Shown: positions 42,521 through 53,059, counted from the stretch's first letter. The stretch is 64,000 bases of DNA from Lactiplantibacillus plantarum (GCF_014131735.1 NZ_CP039121.1:1798001-1862000), one strand, 5' to 3'. Translations and numbers: made by a program. Notes: a model not told the origin generated them from the letters alone.

Positions 42521-43240
42521 TCACACGAGCTCGACACCACCGTCAACGTGCAACACTTGCCCAGTCATAAACTCATTTTGCATCAAATAAACATACGCCG
42601 ACGCGACTTCGGCGGGCGTTGCCACGCGTTTCAAGGGATTACCAGCACTGACGGTCGCAGCCTGGGCTGCCAATTGTGCGTCCGATAGTTGGCGCCAAAG
42701 ACCAGTCGGCGTCCAAGTCGGTGCAACTGCATTGACGCGATAGTCAGGCGCCAACTCTACGGCAAGTCCAACGACCATCGTATTAATGGCTTGATTGCCA
42801 ACAATCGCTCCGGAGGCATTATCTGGCCGCCCACCAGCACCCGAAGTAAAAATCAGCGAACCGTGTTGGTTAAGATGGTGGCTGGCTAATTGGGCCACTT
42901 GCAGATTTGCAAAAAATTTATCTTCAACCGTCTGCCGAATCGCTGCAATCGAATTGTCCAAGAACCCCCCACCCATTGCACCACCTAACATTGAGACGAC
43001 GTGGTCAAATGCGGGCTGAGCTGCAAAAAAAGTTTTTAGTTGCGCCAGATTTTGTGCGTCTAACGCCGTTCCAGTCAAATGGTCTGATGGGCCTAATTGG
43101 GTGATGGCAGCTGTTACGTGCGCCGCCGTATGACCGATAATATGGACATCGGCGCCTTCCTGTAAGGCTTGGCGAGCAATTGCCATGCCGAAACCCGAAG
43201 TACCACCAATCACTAATAGCCGCTGTTTTTTCAATTGCAT
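42521..43240 (-). CDS. SDR-family protein lacking the YxxxK catalytic pair
   Basis: A protein of 239-241 residues with the SDR Rossmann start L-V-I-G-G-T-S-G-F-G-M-A-I-A and the C-terminal G-Q-V-L-H-V-D-G-G. The catalytic serine position is kept in F-T-S-G-A-G-G. Where the Tyr and Lys should stand, thirteen residues later, the sequence is G-A-I-V-G-N-Q-A-I-N, so Tyr becomes Ile and Lys becomes Gln. It may be a binding protein or use other chemistry. Two ATGs are possible: 43246, three bases after AAGGAGG, and 43240, nine bases after. I chose the latter. It stands alone between ppsR and nfo. Confidence 0.8.
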   Translation of the reverse strand: MQLKKQRLLVIGGTSGFGMAIARQALQEGADVHIIGHTAAHVTAAITQLGPSDHLTGTALDAQNLAQLKTFFAAQPAFDHVVSMLGGAMGGGFLDNSIAAIRQTVEDKFFANLQVAQLASHHLNQHGSLIFTSGAGGRPDNASGAIVGNQAINTMVVGLAVELAPDYRVNAVAPTWTPTGLWRQLSDAQLAAQAATVSAGNPLKRVATPAEVASAYVYLMQNEFMTGQVLHVDGGVELV

Positions 43241-43303
43241 CGTCATTTTCCTCCTTCTAAAACAAAAAACGACAACCGACTAGCGATTATCGTTCAATTC
43301 TCA

Positions 43304-44200
43304 TTAACGTTGCTGTTCAATATCTTCAATCAAATGCGGATTAAACTCCCCGGCCCGAAGCATTGCAATCTCATACTTATAAGGTGGCAATTGATGTTTC
43401 TTATCTTCCCCGACATACGGCGTTTCTAAAATCTTGCTGATGTCTGGCAATTGTGGATGATGGGCGACCTTATTCAAAGTATCAAAGCCAATCGTTCCCA
43501 TACCGATATTCGTGTGCCGGTCCTTGTGAGCACCTTGAGGATTCTTAGAATCATTGAGATGGATCACTTTCAAACGATCCAGCCCAATCACATGATCAAA
43601 TTCATTCAGGACACCGTCGAAATCGTCCTTAATCGCGTAACCGGCATCACTAGTATGGCAAGTATCAAAGGTAACCGATAACTTTTCATTATAAGTCACC
43701 CCGTCGATCATCTGTGCGAGTTCTTCAAACGTCCGGCCAACTTCAGTTCCTTTGCCAGCCATCGTTTCTAGCGCGATTTGAACGTGCTGCTCTGGCCGAA
43801 TAACCGCGTTCAGTCCCTTGATGATCTGCGCAATGGCAACATCCGCTCCGGCACCAATATGTGCTCCCGGATGGAGCGTTAATTGTGTTGCGCCAACGGC
43901 ATCTGCACGCTGGATCTCTTGATAGAGAAAGTCCGTTGCAAACTCAAAATAACCCGGCTTTTTCGTATTACCTAAATTAATGATGTATGGGGCATGTACG
44001 ACGATCTGCCGGAGGTCATGAGCCTCGATTATCGGCTGTGCTTCGTCAATTTTCAGTTCGTCAATTGGTTTACGCCGTGTATTTTGGGGTGCGCCCGTAT
44101 AGATCATAAATGTGTTGGCGCCGTAACTTGCCGCCTCATTGGCAGATCCGAGCAACATGTCGGGTGCCTTCATCGAAACATGTGAACCTAATCTAAGCAT
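43304..44200 (-). CDS. nfo: Endonuclease IV (AP endonuclease)
   Basis: A 298-residue TIM-barrel enzyme. It begins L-R-L-G-S-H-V-S-M, with [30 protein letters not shown] and H-L-N-D-S-K as the zinc-binding segments of Nfo. It cuts abasic sites in base excision repair. GGATGGGA precedes the ATG. Confidence 0.95.
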   Translation of the reverse strand: MLRLGSHVSMKAPDMLLGSANEAASYGANTFMIYTGAPQNTRRKPIDELKIDEAQPIIEAHDLRQIVVHAPYIINLGNTKKPGYFEFATDFLYQEIQRADAVGATQLTLHPGAHIGAGADVAIAQIIKGLNAVIRPEQHVQIALETMAGKGTEVGRTFEELAQMIDGVTYNEKLSVTFDTCHTSDAGYAIKDDFDGVLNEFDHVIGLDRLKVIHLNDSKNPQGAHKDRHTNIGMGTIGFDTLNKVAHHPQLPDISKILETPYVGEDKKHQLPPYKYEIAMLRAGEFNPHLIEDIEQQR

Positions 44201-44312
44201 TGTAGTCCCATCCTTTTCGCAAGTTTACTAATTCCTGTCATACCTTAAAGTTGCCGGATACATATGATACCGGCATGATCACTCATTATCCAAATAAATC
44301 TGTCAAGTTATT

Positions 44313-45473
44313 CTAAGCGGTTGTGGTCACCCGTGGATAAAAGTACGCCAAGGTCCGCTCAATCGCATGACCGTCATTACGCGTATTCCATAACTGATTA
44401 AACTGGGTTAACTGTAACGGCGCACCCGGCATTGCTAGGACATGATTCAAGTCCACCACCGTCCGGACTAATGGTCCCGGCGCCCAGTCCCTAAAATCAG
44501 CTTGCAGGCCCACTTCTTGCTCATAGTGGTCCCAGTCAAAGACATAAAAAACGATTTTTTGACAATTTGGTAACAACGCGTAGTCAAACACAACTGAGGA
44601 GTAGTCACTGACCAACGTATTAGCGACCGTCAACAATTCATCGGTACTAAACTCAGGTACCAATGTCACTAGGTCCGGGTAACGGGCTTGCAAATCACGT
44701 TCCTGCTCGGCCAAATGGGGATGTAACTTAATAATCAAGTGTTGGTCGGGCCGCAACTTTAATTGCTTAAAATCAGCCGGCAACGCAAATTGAACACCGG
44801 CTCGATAAGTCGGCGCATACAAAATAACTTCCTGTTGTTTAAACGCCGGATACTTCTGATAAATGGCCGTTGCAGTTTGCATCACCCAGTCGGACTTACA
44901 ATACCGATCCGAACGAGGATATCCCAAGACCCGCATCCGCGTCTGTGGGACGTGATAACTCGCTGCAAAAATCGTTCCCATCTTCTCAGAACCAACCACG
45001 TAATCAGTAATCTGATCATACACGGTCTGAAACCGACGCCGATCATCTGCGGGTCGCTGTGCCGTCTGTGGATCACCCCAACCAAATGTTTTGACCGCGC
45101 CAGCAGCATGCCAGAGTTGAATCAGTCGTTGTGGGGCCTGCCGCGTCAAGCCAGCGGTAAAGCCATAATAATTATCAAGATAAACGTCCGCTGCCCGGGT
45201 AATGACGGGAATTCCCGTCAAGGCAAATCGAACTGAATCATGAAACGGCCGTGTCGCAATTCCCGCCTGTGCCAGTTGTGCCGCCCCGGTGGCTGCACTC
45301 GGCAAGTAATAAACAGTCAAGCGCCCGGGAACGCGCTGGTTCAACTGCTGAATAAAATCCAAATTGTCCGCAAAGCTCATCAAATAAATCACCTGATCAT
45401 TTTTGCTAAAGTGCGCTAGCCACGATACAACTCGCACCAGCCAGACATAAATTACTTTCTTCACACTGGCCAT
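44313..45473 (-). CDS. CDP-glycerol glycerophosphotransferase (TagB/TagF family)
   Basis: A 386-residue enzyme of the teichoic acid glycerophosphotransferase family. It has the Q-L-W-H-A-A-G-A-V-K-T-F-G segment, L-Y-A-P-T-Y-R near residue 225, I-I-K-L-H-P-H and the V-S-D-Y-S-S-V-V-F-D-Y-A-L signature that binds CDP-glycerol. It transfers glycerol phosphate from CDP-glycerol to a lipid-linked wall teichoic acid precursor on the inner membrane face. The length is closer to TagB (priming) than to TagF (polymerase), so TagB is my guess. No other tag genes are adjacent. Confidence 0.88.
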   Translation of the reverse strand: MASVKKVIYVWLVRVVSWLAHFSKNDQVIYLMSFADNLDFIQQLNQRVPGRLTVYYLPSAATGAAQLAQAGIATRPFHDSVRFALTGIPVITRAADVYLDNYYGFTAGLTRQAPQRLIQLWHAAGAVKTFGWGDPQTAQRPADDRRRFQTVYDQITDYVVGSEKMGTIFAASYHVPQTRMRVLGYPRSDRYCKSDWVMQTATAIYQKYPAFKQQEVILYAPTYRAGVQFALPADFKQLKLRPDQHLIIKLHPHLAEQERDLQARYPDLVTLVPEFSTDELLTVANTLVSDYSSVVFDYALLPNCQKIVFYVFDWDHYEQEVGLQADFRDWAPGPLVRTVVDLNHVLAMPGAPLQLTQFNQLWNTRNDGHAIERTLAYFYPRVTTTA

Positions 45474-45781
45474 CCTTTCATTTCATCATTAATTATTGGT
45501 AAAGCGTGCCCTACGTGACAATCAAAAATGTGCCAGCTCAATTACGCTTAAAAAGTTCAGATTGGCGTCAACTTACTTGAGCCGTCTGCCTTCGTCCACT
45601 AAATATAAACAACTATTTTTCAAGTCTGTTCCCCATTAGTTGTTCATTAGCTCTGGGTCTAACTGATATGGACTTATGATCCAGCAATAACACAATGCTT
45701 GTATTATATAACAGATGCCCACACTTCGGCTAGTCGGGTCACTATTAATAGTGGTGTAAAAGTCGTCCCCGAACGCCTAAT
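45474..45781 (-). promoter_or_regulatory. Leader of the teichoic acid gene, otherwise empty
   Basis: About 310 bases without a coding frame. A TATAAT on the minus strand (45708-45703) is the best -10 candidate, without a good -35 box. If used, it would leave a leader of about 220 bases before the gene. Confidence 0.3.
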
Positions 45782-45831
45782 CAAAAAGTGCTTGCAAACA
45801 AGTCCCGAAAGTCCTGTTTGCAAACACTTTT
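45782..45831 (-). terminator. Intrinsic terminator of the YitT gene
   Basis: AAAAGTGCTTGCAAACA (45784-45800) pairs with TGTTTGCAAACACTTTT (45815-45831) with one mismatch, T-rich on the minus strand. Confidence 0.82.
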
Positions 45832-45846
45832 AATCTGATAAATTCA

Positions 45847-46722
45847 TCAAGGCTTCGGTTCATAAAAGTGACCGAGAATCTTGACCGTATCTGAAATACT
45901 AACGAAAGCGTGCGGGTCAGATTCGGCCATGGCCGCCTTCAATTCGCCCATTTCGTAACGCGTGATGACTGTAAATAAAATCGTTTTATCATCATGTTGA
46001 TAAGCACCTTCAGCGTTGTGTACGATGGTAACGCCACGACGAATCCGATTTTGAACGCTATCAATCACCGTTTTAGGGCGACTCGTAATAATCATCACTT
46101 GCATCTTCTGTTGGCGCGTATACGTCATATCCATGACCCGACCATTTACAAACAACCCGAGTGCGGAATAAAAGGCATATGGCCACCCGTAAACAAAGCC
46201 AGCCGCAATGACAATGATCGAGTTGAACGCCATGTTGATCGTCCCAATACTGCGACCCGTTTTACGGCGTAACACGATACCGATAATATCGAGGCCACCG
46301 GTTGAAATCCCATTTTTGAGGGCCGTTCCGGTCCCGAAACCATTAACAGCACCCCCAAAAATCGCACAAATGATGGGGTCATGGGTCAAGCCAACTGGGG
46401 CAATCAGTTTGATCATAATACTAGATAGCGTAACAGCTAAGAACGTATACAACGTAAACTTATGCCCAATCGATCGCCACGCAATAATGAACATTGGAAC
46501 ATTCAAAATAAACAGTAACGCCGCAGTTGAAATCTGAACGGGAAGAAACTTGCTCATCAAACTATTGATCAATTGCGCAAGCCCAGTGATCCCTGAAGAA
46601 TAAATATGCCCCGGCGTCCAAAAGTAGTTCATGGCAATGGAAACTAAAATGGCGTATATAAAAGCAGTTGACGCTTTCACAACATCACGATGGTGTTTGG
46701 ATAACTGCTGAAAATCATCCAT
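45847..46722 (-). CDS. YitT family membrane protein (DUF161/DUF2179)
   Basis: A 291-residue protein with five or six N-terminal transmembrane helices. They contain the G-I-T-G-L-A-Q-L motif and G-T-G-T-A-L-K-N-G-I-S-T-G-G-L-D-I-I. A soluble C-terminal DUF2179 domain follows, with V-I-T-R-Y-E-M-G-E-L and D-P-H-A-F-V-S-I. The family is widespread in Firmicutes and its substrate is not established. Confidence 0.87.
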   Translation of the reverse strand: MDDFQQLSKHHRDVVKASTAFIYAILVSIAMNYFWTPGHIYSSGITGLAQLINSLMSKFLPVQISTAALLFILNVPMFIIAWRSIGHKFTLYTFLAVTLSSIMIKLIAPVGLTHDPIICAIFGGAVNGFGTGTALKNGISTGGLDIIGIVLRRKTGRSIGTINMAFNSIIVIAAGFVYGWPYAFYSALGLFVNGRVMDMTYTRQQKMQVMIITSRPKTVIDSVQNRIRRGVTIVHNAEGAYQHDDKTILFTVITRYEMGELKAAMAESDPHAFVSISDTVKILGHFYEPKP

Positions 46723-46924
46723 GAATTAAGTGTGCTCCTTTACGTTTTTGCTTTCGTTATTGTAACACGCCGATTTGCAAACGGCCGGTCTTTTGCAGTA
46801 TTCTGCTAAAAGTCTCACGTTTCTCAGCAAACTCCCATTAATCAATCCGACTAATTTCCAGAACGAGCCCCGCTACGATAGTTATTATTAGATCACACCT
46901 ATCGCGATGACCAGCAACTCACGC

Positions 46925-47455
46925 TTAGTCCACTTTAGGTGCATCGGCCCACTGCTCGGCGATGAAATCAGCGCGGCCACCCGCTTCTTGTTCCGCAAAT
47001 ACCACTGGATTATTTTTATAAAAGCGTTGGTGGCGTGCCTCGGCTGGATAAAATGGTTTGGCATTCTCAATCGCCGTTACGATTGGTTTACTAAATCGTT
47101 CGCTCACCTGTAATGCCCGTTTAGACGCTTCCGCGATCCGCCGTTGTTCCGGACCATTCACAAAAATGACCGGCCGATAATTATCACCACGATCTTGAAA
47201 TTGCCCCATTGCATCGGTAGGATCCGTTTGATGCCAATAAATATTGACTAATTCCGTGTAACTAATGATATCGGGATCAAACGTAATTTTGACAGCTTCA
47301 GTATGACCCGTCGTATGCGCTTTGACGTCTTCGTAAGTGGGATTTTTCGTGTGTCCACCAGTATAACCCGAGACAACACTGTCGATTCCGGGTTGACTAT
47401 CAAAAGGCTGAACCATGCACCAAAAACATCCACCCGCAAAAATTGCTGTTTCCAT
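46925..47455 (-). CDS. msrA: Peptide methionine sulfoxide reductase MsrA
   Basis: A 176-residue enzyme with the catalytic G-G-C-F-W-C at the N-terminus, then [15 protein letters not shown] and Y-W-H-Q-T-D-P-T-D. It reduces methionine-S-sulfoxide in proteins. GGAGGAATTCTC precedes the ATG. It has no close operon partner. Confidence 0.95.
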   Translation of the reverse strand: METAIFAGGCFWCMVQPFDSQPGIDSVVSGYTGGHTKNPTYEDVKAHTTGHTEAVKITFDPDIISYTELVNIYWHQTDPTDAMGQFQDRGDNYRPVIFVNGPEQRRIAEASKRALQVSERFSKPIVTAIENAKPFYPAEARHQRFYKNNPVVFAEQEAGGRADFIAEQWADAPKVD

Positions 47456-47498
47456 GAGAATTCCTCCAATTAAATATTAATATAAATTTAACACTAAT

Positions 47499-47528
47499 TA
47501 AAAAGAACGTCCATTTCTGGACGCTCTT
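47499..47528 (-). terminator. Intrinsic terminator of hisS-aspS
   Basis: AAGAACGTCCA (47503-47513) pairs with TGGACGCTCTT (47518-47528), one mismatch, with T on the minus strand. Confidence 0.82.
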
Positions 47529-47535
47529 AATATTT

Positions 47536-49332
47536 TTATTCGGTTGGTTCATCATCCGTTACGGGATTGGTAATATTCAAATCCAAATCAGCTAATTGCT
47601 GGTCAGAAACCCGCGATGGTGCATTGGTCATTGGTTCTGACGCCTTGGAATTCTTAGGGAAGGCGATCACTTCACGAATGTTGTCATTACCTGATAATAA
47701 CATCGCGAACCGGTCTAACCCGATTGCTAAGCCACCATGAGGCGGAAAGCCCATGTCAAGGGCATCCAGTAAGAACCCAAATTGTTCTTGGGCTCGTTCC
47801 TTAGTGAAGTCCAATGCCTTGAACATCTTTTCTTGTAATTCGCGGGTATGAATCCGGATCGACCCGCCCCCGAGTTCATAACCATTCAAGATGATATCAT
47901 ATGATTGTGCATGGGCTTTGTGTGGATCTTCGCCATCATTCAAGTAATGAACATCTTCTTCATTGGGCATTGTGAATGGATGGTGAGCTGGTACCCAGCG
48001 CTCGATGCCTTCATCATATTCAAACAATGGCCAGTCAACGACCCATAGGTAAGCGTATTGATCTTGATCAATCAAGTCAAGTTCCTTAGCAATCGCGGTC
48101 CGTAAGTAACCCAGCGTGTCAGAAACTACTTTGAAACTGTCGGCAGCAAACAATAATAAGTCGCCTGGTTTAGCAGCAGCAGCACTCGTAATGGCTTCAA
48201 AGTCACCATCGTTCTTGAAGAATTTCGCAACGGGACCACTAAAGCCGTCGTCAGTGACCTTCATCCAAGCTAAGCCCTTAGCCCCAAACCGTTTAACGTA
48301 CTCCGTGTACGCATCGATTTGCTTTCTAGAATATTGATCAGCACCGCCAGGAACTGCAATCGCCTTGACCAGGCCACCATTAGCGAGTGCATTATCAAAG
48401 ACTTTAAAACCGGCGTTAGAAACGGCCGCGCCCATGTCTTTGAGTTCCATACCAAAGCGCACATCCGGCTTTTCAGAACCAAAACGGTCCATAGCTTCTT
48501 GCCAAGTCATCCGCGTAAACGGCGTCTTGATGTCAACACCCTTGACGTCCTTCATGACTTGCTTAATCAAGCCTTCAGTATAGGACTGAATTTCCTCAGC
48601 CGTTAAGAAGGATGTCTCCATATCAATCTGGGTAAATTCAGGCTGACGGTCACCCCGCAAATCTTCATCACGGAAACAGCGTGCAATTTGATAGTAGCGA
48701 TCAAAACCGGCCCCCATCAGCAATTGCTTAAAGAGTTGTGGTGATTGTGGTAACGCGTAAAAATGCCCTTGATAGACCCGCGAAGGCACTAAGTAATCCC
48801 GGGCCCCTTCTGGCGTCGACTTCGTTAAGAACGGCGTTTCAATATCATAGAACCCGTTGGCATCAAAATAGCTATGAACTGCTTGGGTGATGCCATTACG
48901 AATTTTCAATCCACGTTGCATTTCTGGCCGACGCAAGTCCAAGTAACGGTACTTCAAGCGCAATTCATCTGATACGTTAATGTCATCTTGAATATAAAAT
49001 GGCGGGGTTTTCGCCTTATTTAAGATTTTGGCATCGTGAATCTCAACTTCAACTTTACCAGTCTTCATGCGGTCATTAACAGCGTCAGCATTCCGATTAA
49101 CAACGGTTCCTTGCACTTCAATGACGTATTCGCCCCGTAACTGATCTGCTACCGCCAAAGCATCCGCTGAAAATTCCTGACTAAAGACTAATTGCACAAT
49201 TCCTTCACGGTCCCGTAAATCAATAAAAATCAAACTCCCAAGGTCGCGGCGTTTTTGTACCCAACCTTGTAAAGTGACCGTTTGGCCTAAATAATCCTCA
49301 TTGATGAGACCCGCATATGTGGTCCGTTTCAT
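47536..49332 (-). CDS. aspS: Aspartyl-tRNA synthetase
   Basis: A 598-residue class II synthetase. The OB-fold anticodon domain begins [16 protein letters not shown]. Catalytic motifs include R-Y-R-D-L-R-R-type segments ([11 protein letters not shown]), [14 protein letters not shown] and the C-terminal G-L-A-I-G-L-D-R motif 3. The central GAD insertion marks the bacterial type. I chose the ATG at 49332 after AAGGAGGAAG. It is cotranscribed with hisS, 41 bases upstream. Confidence 0.96.
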   Translation of the reverse strand: MKRTTYAGLINEDYLGQTVTLQGWVQKRRDLGSLIFIDLRDREGIVQLVFSQEFSADALAVADQLRGEYVIEVQGTVVNRNADAVNDRMKTGKVEVEIHDAKILNKAKTPPFYIQDDINVSDELRLKYRYLDLRRPEMQRGLKIRNGITQAVHSYFDANGFYDIETPFLTKSTPEGARDYLVPSRVYQGHFYALPQSPQLFKQLLMGAGFDRYYQIARCFRDEDLRGDRQPEFTQIDMETSFLTAEEIQSYTEGLIKQVMKDVKGVDIKTPFTRMTWQEAMDRFGSEKPDVRFGMELKDMGAAVSNAGFKVFDNALANGGLVKAIAVPGGADQYSRKQIDAYTEYVKRFGAKGLAWMKVTDDGFSGPVAKFFKNDGDFEAITSAAAAKPGDLLLFAADSFKVVSDTLGYLRTAIAKELDLIDQDQYAYLWVVDWPLFEYDEGIERWVPAHHPFTMPNEEDVHYLNDGEDPHKAHAQSYDIILNGYELGGGSIRIHTRELQEKMFKALDFTKERAQEQFGFLLDALDMGFPPHGGLAIGLDRFAMLLSGNDNIREVIAFPKNSKASEPMTNAPSRVSDQQLADLDLNITNPVTDDEPTE

Positions 49333-49373
49333 AAACGCTTCCTCCTTATAAATCGGCAAACTTGCCGTTTACA

Positions 49374-50654
49374 CTACTTATCTAAAACTTGATGAGCATC
49401 TTGATAGATGTCCGCCATCGCAACCTTGGTTTCCTCACCAGTAGCCATAGCCTTCAAGTTAACGACCTGATCAGCCAGCTCGGTTTCGCCCACCGTCATC
49501 GTGTAACGGGCATTCAAGCGATCAGCACTCTTGAACTGAGCTTTAGGCTTGCGATCCAAGTAATCCCGTTCGGCCTTATAACCGGCTGCCCGTAATGCCT
49601 GTACCAGCTTCAAAGTCGTAGCACTAGCAGTGTCGCCAATTCCCACAACATAGACGTCCAACTGATCATCAGTTGGTACCGCAATGTTTTCAGCATCCAT
49701 CAACACTAATAGTCGTTCAACACCCAGGCCAAAGCCAACACCCGAAACTTCAGGGCCACCTAATTCCTTAACCAATCCGTTGTAACGACCCCCAGCACAG
49801 ATCGTCGTGTAGCCCTTGCCTAACGCTTTTGAGTGGGTCATAATTTCAAAAATCGTATGGTTATAATAATCTAATCCCCGGACCATCGTGGCATCAATCT
49901 CGTACGGAATTGCTAATGCATCTAAATACGTCTTAGTTTGATCAAAATGCGCTTGAGCTTCCGGAGACAAGTAATCTAAAATCGATGGTGCATCGGCCAC
50001 AAATTGTTGATCTTCCGGTGCCTTACTATCTAAAACCCGCAATGGATTCTTGTGTAACCGTTCCTTGGAGTCATCACTCAATTCATCAAAGTGTGGTTCC
50101 AAATAATCAATCAAGGCTTGTCGGTAATCATCACGCGTTTGTTGATCACCCAACGTGTTGATGACCAGTTTCAAATCAGTCAAGCCAAAGGTTTTAAGTA
50201 AGTTATAGCCCATTGCAATTACTTCAACGTCTAGGGCAGCACTTTCACTACCAAAAGCTTCCACGCCTAATTGATGGAACTCACGTAACCGACCTGATTG
50301 GGGCCGTTCATAACGGAACATTGGTCCCATGTAATAAACCTTGTATGGTTTGAGAACTTGCGGACCGTACAACTTATTTTCAACGAACGCCCGGACGACG
50401 CCGGCAGTTCCTTCTGGGCGGAGCGTAATGTGCCGGTCACCCTTGTCATGAAAATCGTACATTTCCTTCGTCACAATATCAGAAGTATCCCCCGCTGAAC
50501 GTGAGAAGACCTCGAAATTTTCAAACATCGGTGTCCGGATCTCTTTGAATTGATAAGTCTTGAAGACGGCACGAGCCGTTGCTTCAACGTATTGCCACTT
50601 TTCACTATCGCCAGGCAAAATGTCGGCGGTGCCTTTAGGCCGTTGATATCTCAT
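49374..50654 (-). CDS. hisS: Histidyl-tRNA synthetase
   Basis: A 426-residue class II synthetase beginning [15 protein letters not shown]. It has motif 2 [16 protein letters not shown], the histidine-specific G-L-D-Y-Y-N-H and [10 protein letters not shown] segments, and motif 3 G-F-G-L-G-V-E-R. The ATG at 50654 follows GGGAGGAAC; the frame is open upstream into the T-box terminator. It leads the hisS-aspS operon. Confidence 0.96.
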   Translation of the reverse strand: MRYQRPKGTADILPGDSEKWQYVEATARAVFKTYQFKEIRTPMFENFEVFSRSAGDTSDIVTKEMYDFHDKGDRHITLRPEGTAGVVRAFVENKLYGPQVLKPYKVYYMGPMFRYERPQSGRLREFHQLGVEAFGSESAALDVEVIAMGYNLLKTFGLTDLKLVINTLGDQQTRDDYRQALIDYLEPHFDELSDDSKERLHKNPLRVLDSKAPEDQQFVADAPSILDYLSPEAQAHFDQTKTYLDALAIPYEIDATMVRGLDYYNHTIFEIMTHSKALGKGYTTICAGGRYNGLVKELGGPEVSGVGFGLGVERLLVLMDAENIAVPTDDQLDVYVVGIGDTASATTLKLVQALRAAGYKAERDYLDRKPKAQFKSADRLNARYTMTVGETELADQVVNLKAMATGEETKVAMADIYQDAHQVLDK

Positions 50655-50683
50655 TAATAGTTCCTCCCTTGATTGCAATCGAC

Positions 50684-50906
50684 AAAAAAAGCGCCCTTGA
50701 TTATTTACCAAGGGCGCTATTAGCGCGGTACCACCTTTTTGAGTACTAATTGATAACGTCTGTAATCACAGGCGGAACGCTGCCGTTCACCTCAAAAGCG
50801 TCTCCTCATTGCGCACTATCCGGAATTCTCAGCACTACCGGTCTCTGGTTATAGTGGCGTACAATGCTCTTACTTTCTCTGCGGTCGATTGATTAATATA
50901 TGGTTA
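50684..50906 (-). promoter_or_regulatory. T-box riboswitch of hisS-aspS, specifier read as GAC (Asp)
   Basis: The T-box core is GGTGGTACCGCG (50735-50724 on the minus strand). The terminator stem is AGCGCCCTTG (50690-50699) with CAAGGGCGCT (50709-50718) followed by seven T. In Stem I, CACTAT pairs with ATAGTG, CATTG with CAATG, and GAAAG with CTTTT. The 3' side of the loop between the last two helices holds GAC (50802-50800) followed by G, the pattern expected for an aspartate codon plus purine. No CAC or CAT stands in that loop. Confidence 0.85.
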
Positions 50907-50935
50907 AAGTTACACGAAAATCACTTAAAAGTCAA
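50907..50935 (-). promoter_or_regulatory. Promoter of the hisS-aspS T-box transcript
   Basis: On the minus strand TTGACT (50935-50930) and TAACTT (50912-50907) are 17 bases apart, directly upstream of the T-box Stem I. Confidence 0.65.
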
Positions 50936-51043
50936 CGATTCTAGTTAAAATTATCTCAAGATTTCGTCGGTCAGCTGTTTTTTTGGTATACTATTTGCAG
51001 CACTTCAAATTGCAATTATCTTAAATCTAGTTGGTGACAGAGC

Positions 51044-51892
51044 ATGCAAGTTTTAAAACAATTTTGGCGTCAAATCACAGTCACGGTTATTTTTATCGGC
51101 CTAGTGATTGGCTTTGTAGTGCTATTAGCGACTAATAACACTGCGACTGTTAACATTGCCAACGTCAATATTCGTAGCGGTCCAGGCATGAGTTATGCGA
51201 TCGAGGACGCTACGTCTAAGGGCACCAAGGTCCACATTATGAAACGCAAAAATAATTGGCTATACGTCCGTTATGCGGATCATAAATTCGGCTGGATTGC
51301 TAGTTGGTTAGTCAACGAACATAACAGTCAGTTGACTAAAACCACCAAAATCTCTGAAGCCACCATCGTTTTAGATCCCGGACACGGCGGTTCTGATTCC
51401 GGGGCGCTCTCGAGCAAGGGCAAGATGGAAAAAACGTACACGTTACGGGTCGCTAAAGCTGTAGCTAAAAAGCTCCGGGCTGCTGGCGCACACGTTGTTT
51501 TAACCCGTGATTCAGATGAATACGTCGGCCTGAGTGCGCGTCCCGCAATCGCAAACAAGCTTCATGCAGACGCCTTCATCAGCTTCCACTTTGACAGCTC
51601 ACCAGAAAAAAACACGGCTTCTGGGATCACGACCTATTACTATCATAAGTCAACCTCACTAGCACTAGCCAAGGCGTTAAACAATAACGTCTCGACCTTG
51701 CCAATTCCTAGTAAAGGAACGGACTTCGGTGACTTTCTGGTCATTCGTGATAATTCACGACCATCCGTATTGATGGAACTGGGTTATATTAATGATAAGT
51801 CGGACTTCAAGACGATCAGTTCTAAAAAGTACCCTCAAGAAGTAGCGCACGCGGTTTACGCCGGATTGAGTACCTACTTCGCCAATCAATAA
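51044..51892 (+). CDS. N-acetylmuramoyl-L-alanine amidase with SH3b domain
   Basis: A 282-residue secreted or membrane-anchored wall hydrolase. A hydrophobic segment spans about residues 10-28. A bacterial SH3 domain (about 40-90) contains V-N-I-R-S-G-P-G and F-G-W-I-A-S-W-L-V. An Amidase_3 domain (about 105-280) has zinc ligands in L-D-P-G-H-G-G, M-E-K-T-Y-T-L and S-F-H-F-D-S, and the catalytic Glu in M-E-L-G-Y-I-N. It cleaves the bond between MurNAc and L-Ala. GGTGACAGAGC precedes the ATG, and a TATACT -10-like box lies at 50987-50992. It is divergent from hisS. Confidence 0.93.
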   Translation: MQVLKQFWRQITVTVIFIGLVIGFVVLLATNNTATVNIANVNIRSGPGMSYAIEDATSKGTKVHIMKRKNNWLYVRYADHKFGWIASWLVNEHNSQLTKTTKISEATIVLDPGHGGSDSGALSSKGKMEKTYTLRVAKAVAKKLRAAGAHVVLTRDSDEYVGLSARPAIANKLHADAFISFHFDSSPEKNTASGITTYYYHKSTSLALAKALNNNVSTLPIPSKGTDFGDFLVIRDNSRPSVLMELGYINDKSDFKTISSKKYPQEVAHAVYAGLSTYFANQ

Positions 51893-51917
51893 TAATGCAG
51901 TCAGCATGAAGTCTTTG

Positions 51918-51958
51918 AAAGTGGCCGTTATTCCAGTGACTGGGATAACGGCCACTTT
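51918..51958 (+). terminator. Intrinsic terminator of the amidase gene
   Basis: A 19-base near-perfect inverted repeat (51918-51936 with 51940-51958, core GTGGCCGTTAT), followed by TTTTC. Confidence 0.85.
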
Positions 51959-52160
51959 TCGCGACTATTCAATCGATGAATCGCATATCAACTGACGCGG
52001 TTTACCTAAATAACCGTCTATTTGCCTGCACTTTAGCTCCGTACCGGACGTCTAACCTCATTTCACACTCTTACGGATCAACGCCACTAATTGTTAATAA
52101 CAATTAATTGCGTTACAGTGATGGTAACCGTATTTAACATCGCAGCAAGGAGGAGTTAAC

Positions 52161-53003
52161 ATGCACTTAACAAAAACTTGGCTCGCACAACTACCACTCA
52201 CTGACATTCAGCAAGTGCAACCAGTGAGCGGTGGCGACATCAACGCGGCCTTTCAAATCATCACCCGTCATCACCAATATTTTTTGAAGGTTCAGCCGCA
52301 CAACGACGTTACTTTCTTTGACCACGAAGTCGCTGGATTGCGACTACTTGGTGCAGTGACTAAGACACCGCGTGTCATCGCCAGTGGCACGATTGCCACA
52401 GACGGTTATCTCTTATTAGATTGGCTAGCGACCGGGACTGGCAGTCAGTCCGCACTGGGAGCGGCTGTCGCCAAAGTTCACCATCAACACCACGCCCAAT
52501 TTGGTCTTGACCACGACTTCACAGCTGGCAAGTTACCGAAAATTAATCATTGGCAGACTGATTGGGCAACTTTCTATACACAACAACGTTTAGATGTATT
52601 AGTCAATTTGGCTAAGGAACACCATTTATGGTCAGAAACGCGTGAAATGCATTATCACCGCTTACGACAACAACTGTTGCAAGATTCCCACATGCACACG
52701 GTAAAACCAAGCCTGTTACATGGCGATTTGTGGTCAGGTAATTACTTATTTGACACGACCGGTACGCCCGTTTTGATCGATCCCGACGTGTTTTACGGTG
52801 ACCGAGAGACGGATCTGGCCATGACGACGATTTTTGGTGGTTTTGATACTGATTTTTATCAGGCTTACCAAGCAGCCTACCCGGTTGCGCCCGGTATGCA
52901 AGACCGCCTACCAAGCTACCAACTCTATTATTTACTGGCCCACCTGAACCTCTTTGGTGAAACATACGGACCAGCCGTTGACCGAATTCTCATGCAATAT
53001 TAA
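52161..53003 (+). CDS. Fructosamine kinase family protein
   Basis: A 280-residue kinase-fold protein. An early G-G-D-I-N-A-A-F-Q segment forms the nucleotide loop. The catalytic L-L-H-G-D-L-W-S-G-N-Y and the metal-binding L-I-D-P-D-V-F-Y-G-D-R-E-T-D-L-A-M follow. This is the fructosamine/ketosamine 3-kinase family, which phosphorylates glycated amines or related sugars. AAGGAGGAG precedes the ATG. It is monocistronic, ending at a terminator. Confidence 0.9.
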   Translation: MHLTKTWLAQLPLTDIQQVQPVSGGDINAAFQIITRHHQYFLKVQPHNDVTFFDHEVAGLRLLGAVTKTPRVIASGTIATDGYLLLDWLATGTGSQSALGAAVAKVHHQHHAQFGLDHDFTAGKLPKINHWQTDWATFYTQQRLDVLVNLAKEHHLWSETREMHYHRLRQQLLQDSHMHTVKPSLLHGDLWSGNYLFDTTGTPVLIDPDVFYGDRETDLAMTTIFGGFDTDFYQAYQAAYPVAPGMQDRLPSYQLYYLLAHLNLFGETYGPAVDRILMQY

Positions 53004-53059
53004 TACAAGCCTCGCGACCCGTGCAGCTCATTGAGAGGACTCGGTCACGAGGCTTGTAT
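53003..53059. terminator. Terminator between convergent genes
   Basis: ATACAAGCCTCG (53003-53014) pairs with CGAGGCTTGTAT (53048-53059), with a further GACC/GGTC pairing inside. It overlaps the last base of the kinase gene, with T on the plus strand just beyond. Confidence 0.75.

Noticed and set aside
44763..45236. 157-codon plus-strand frame
   Set aside because: It is antisense to the teichoic acid gene and rich in residues expected from the complementary strand; no ribosome binding site.
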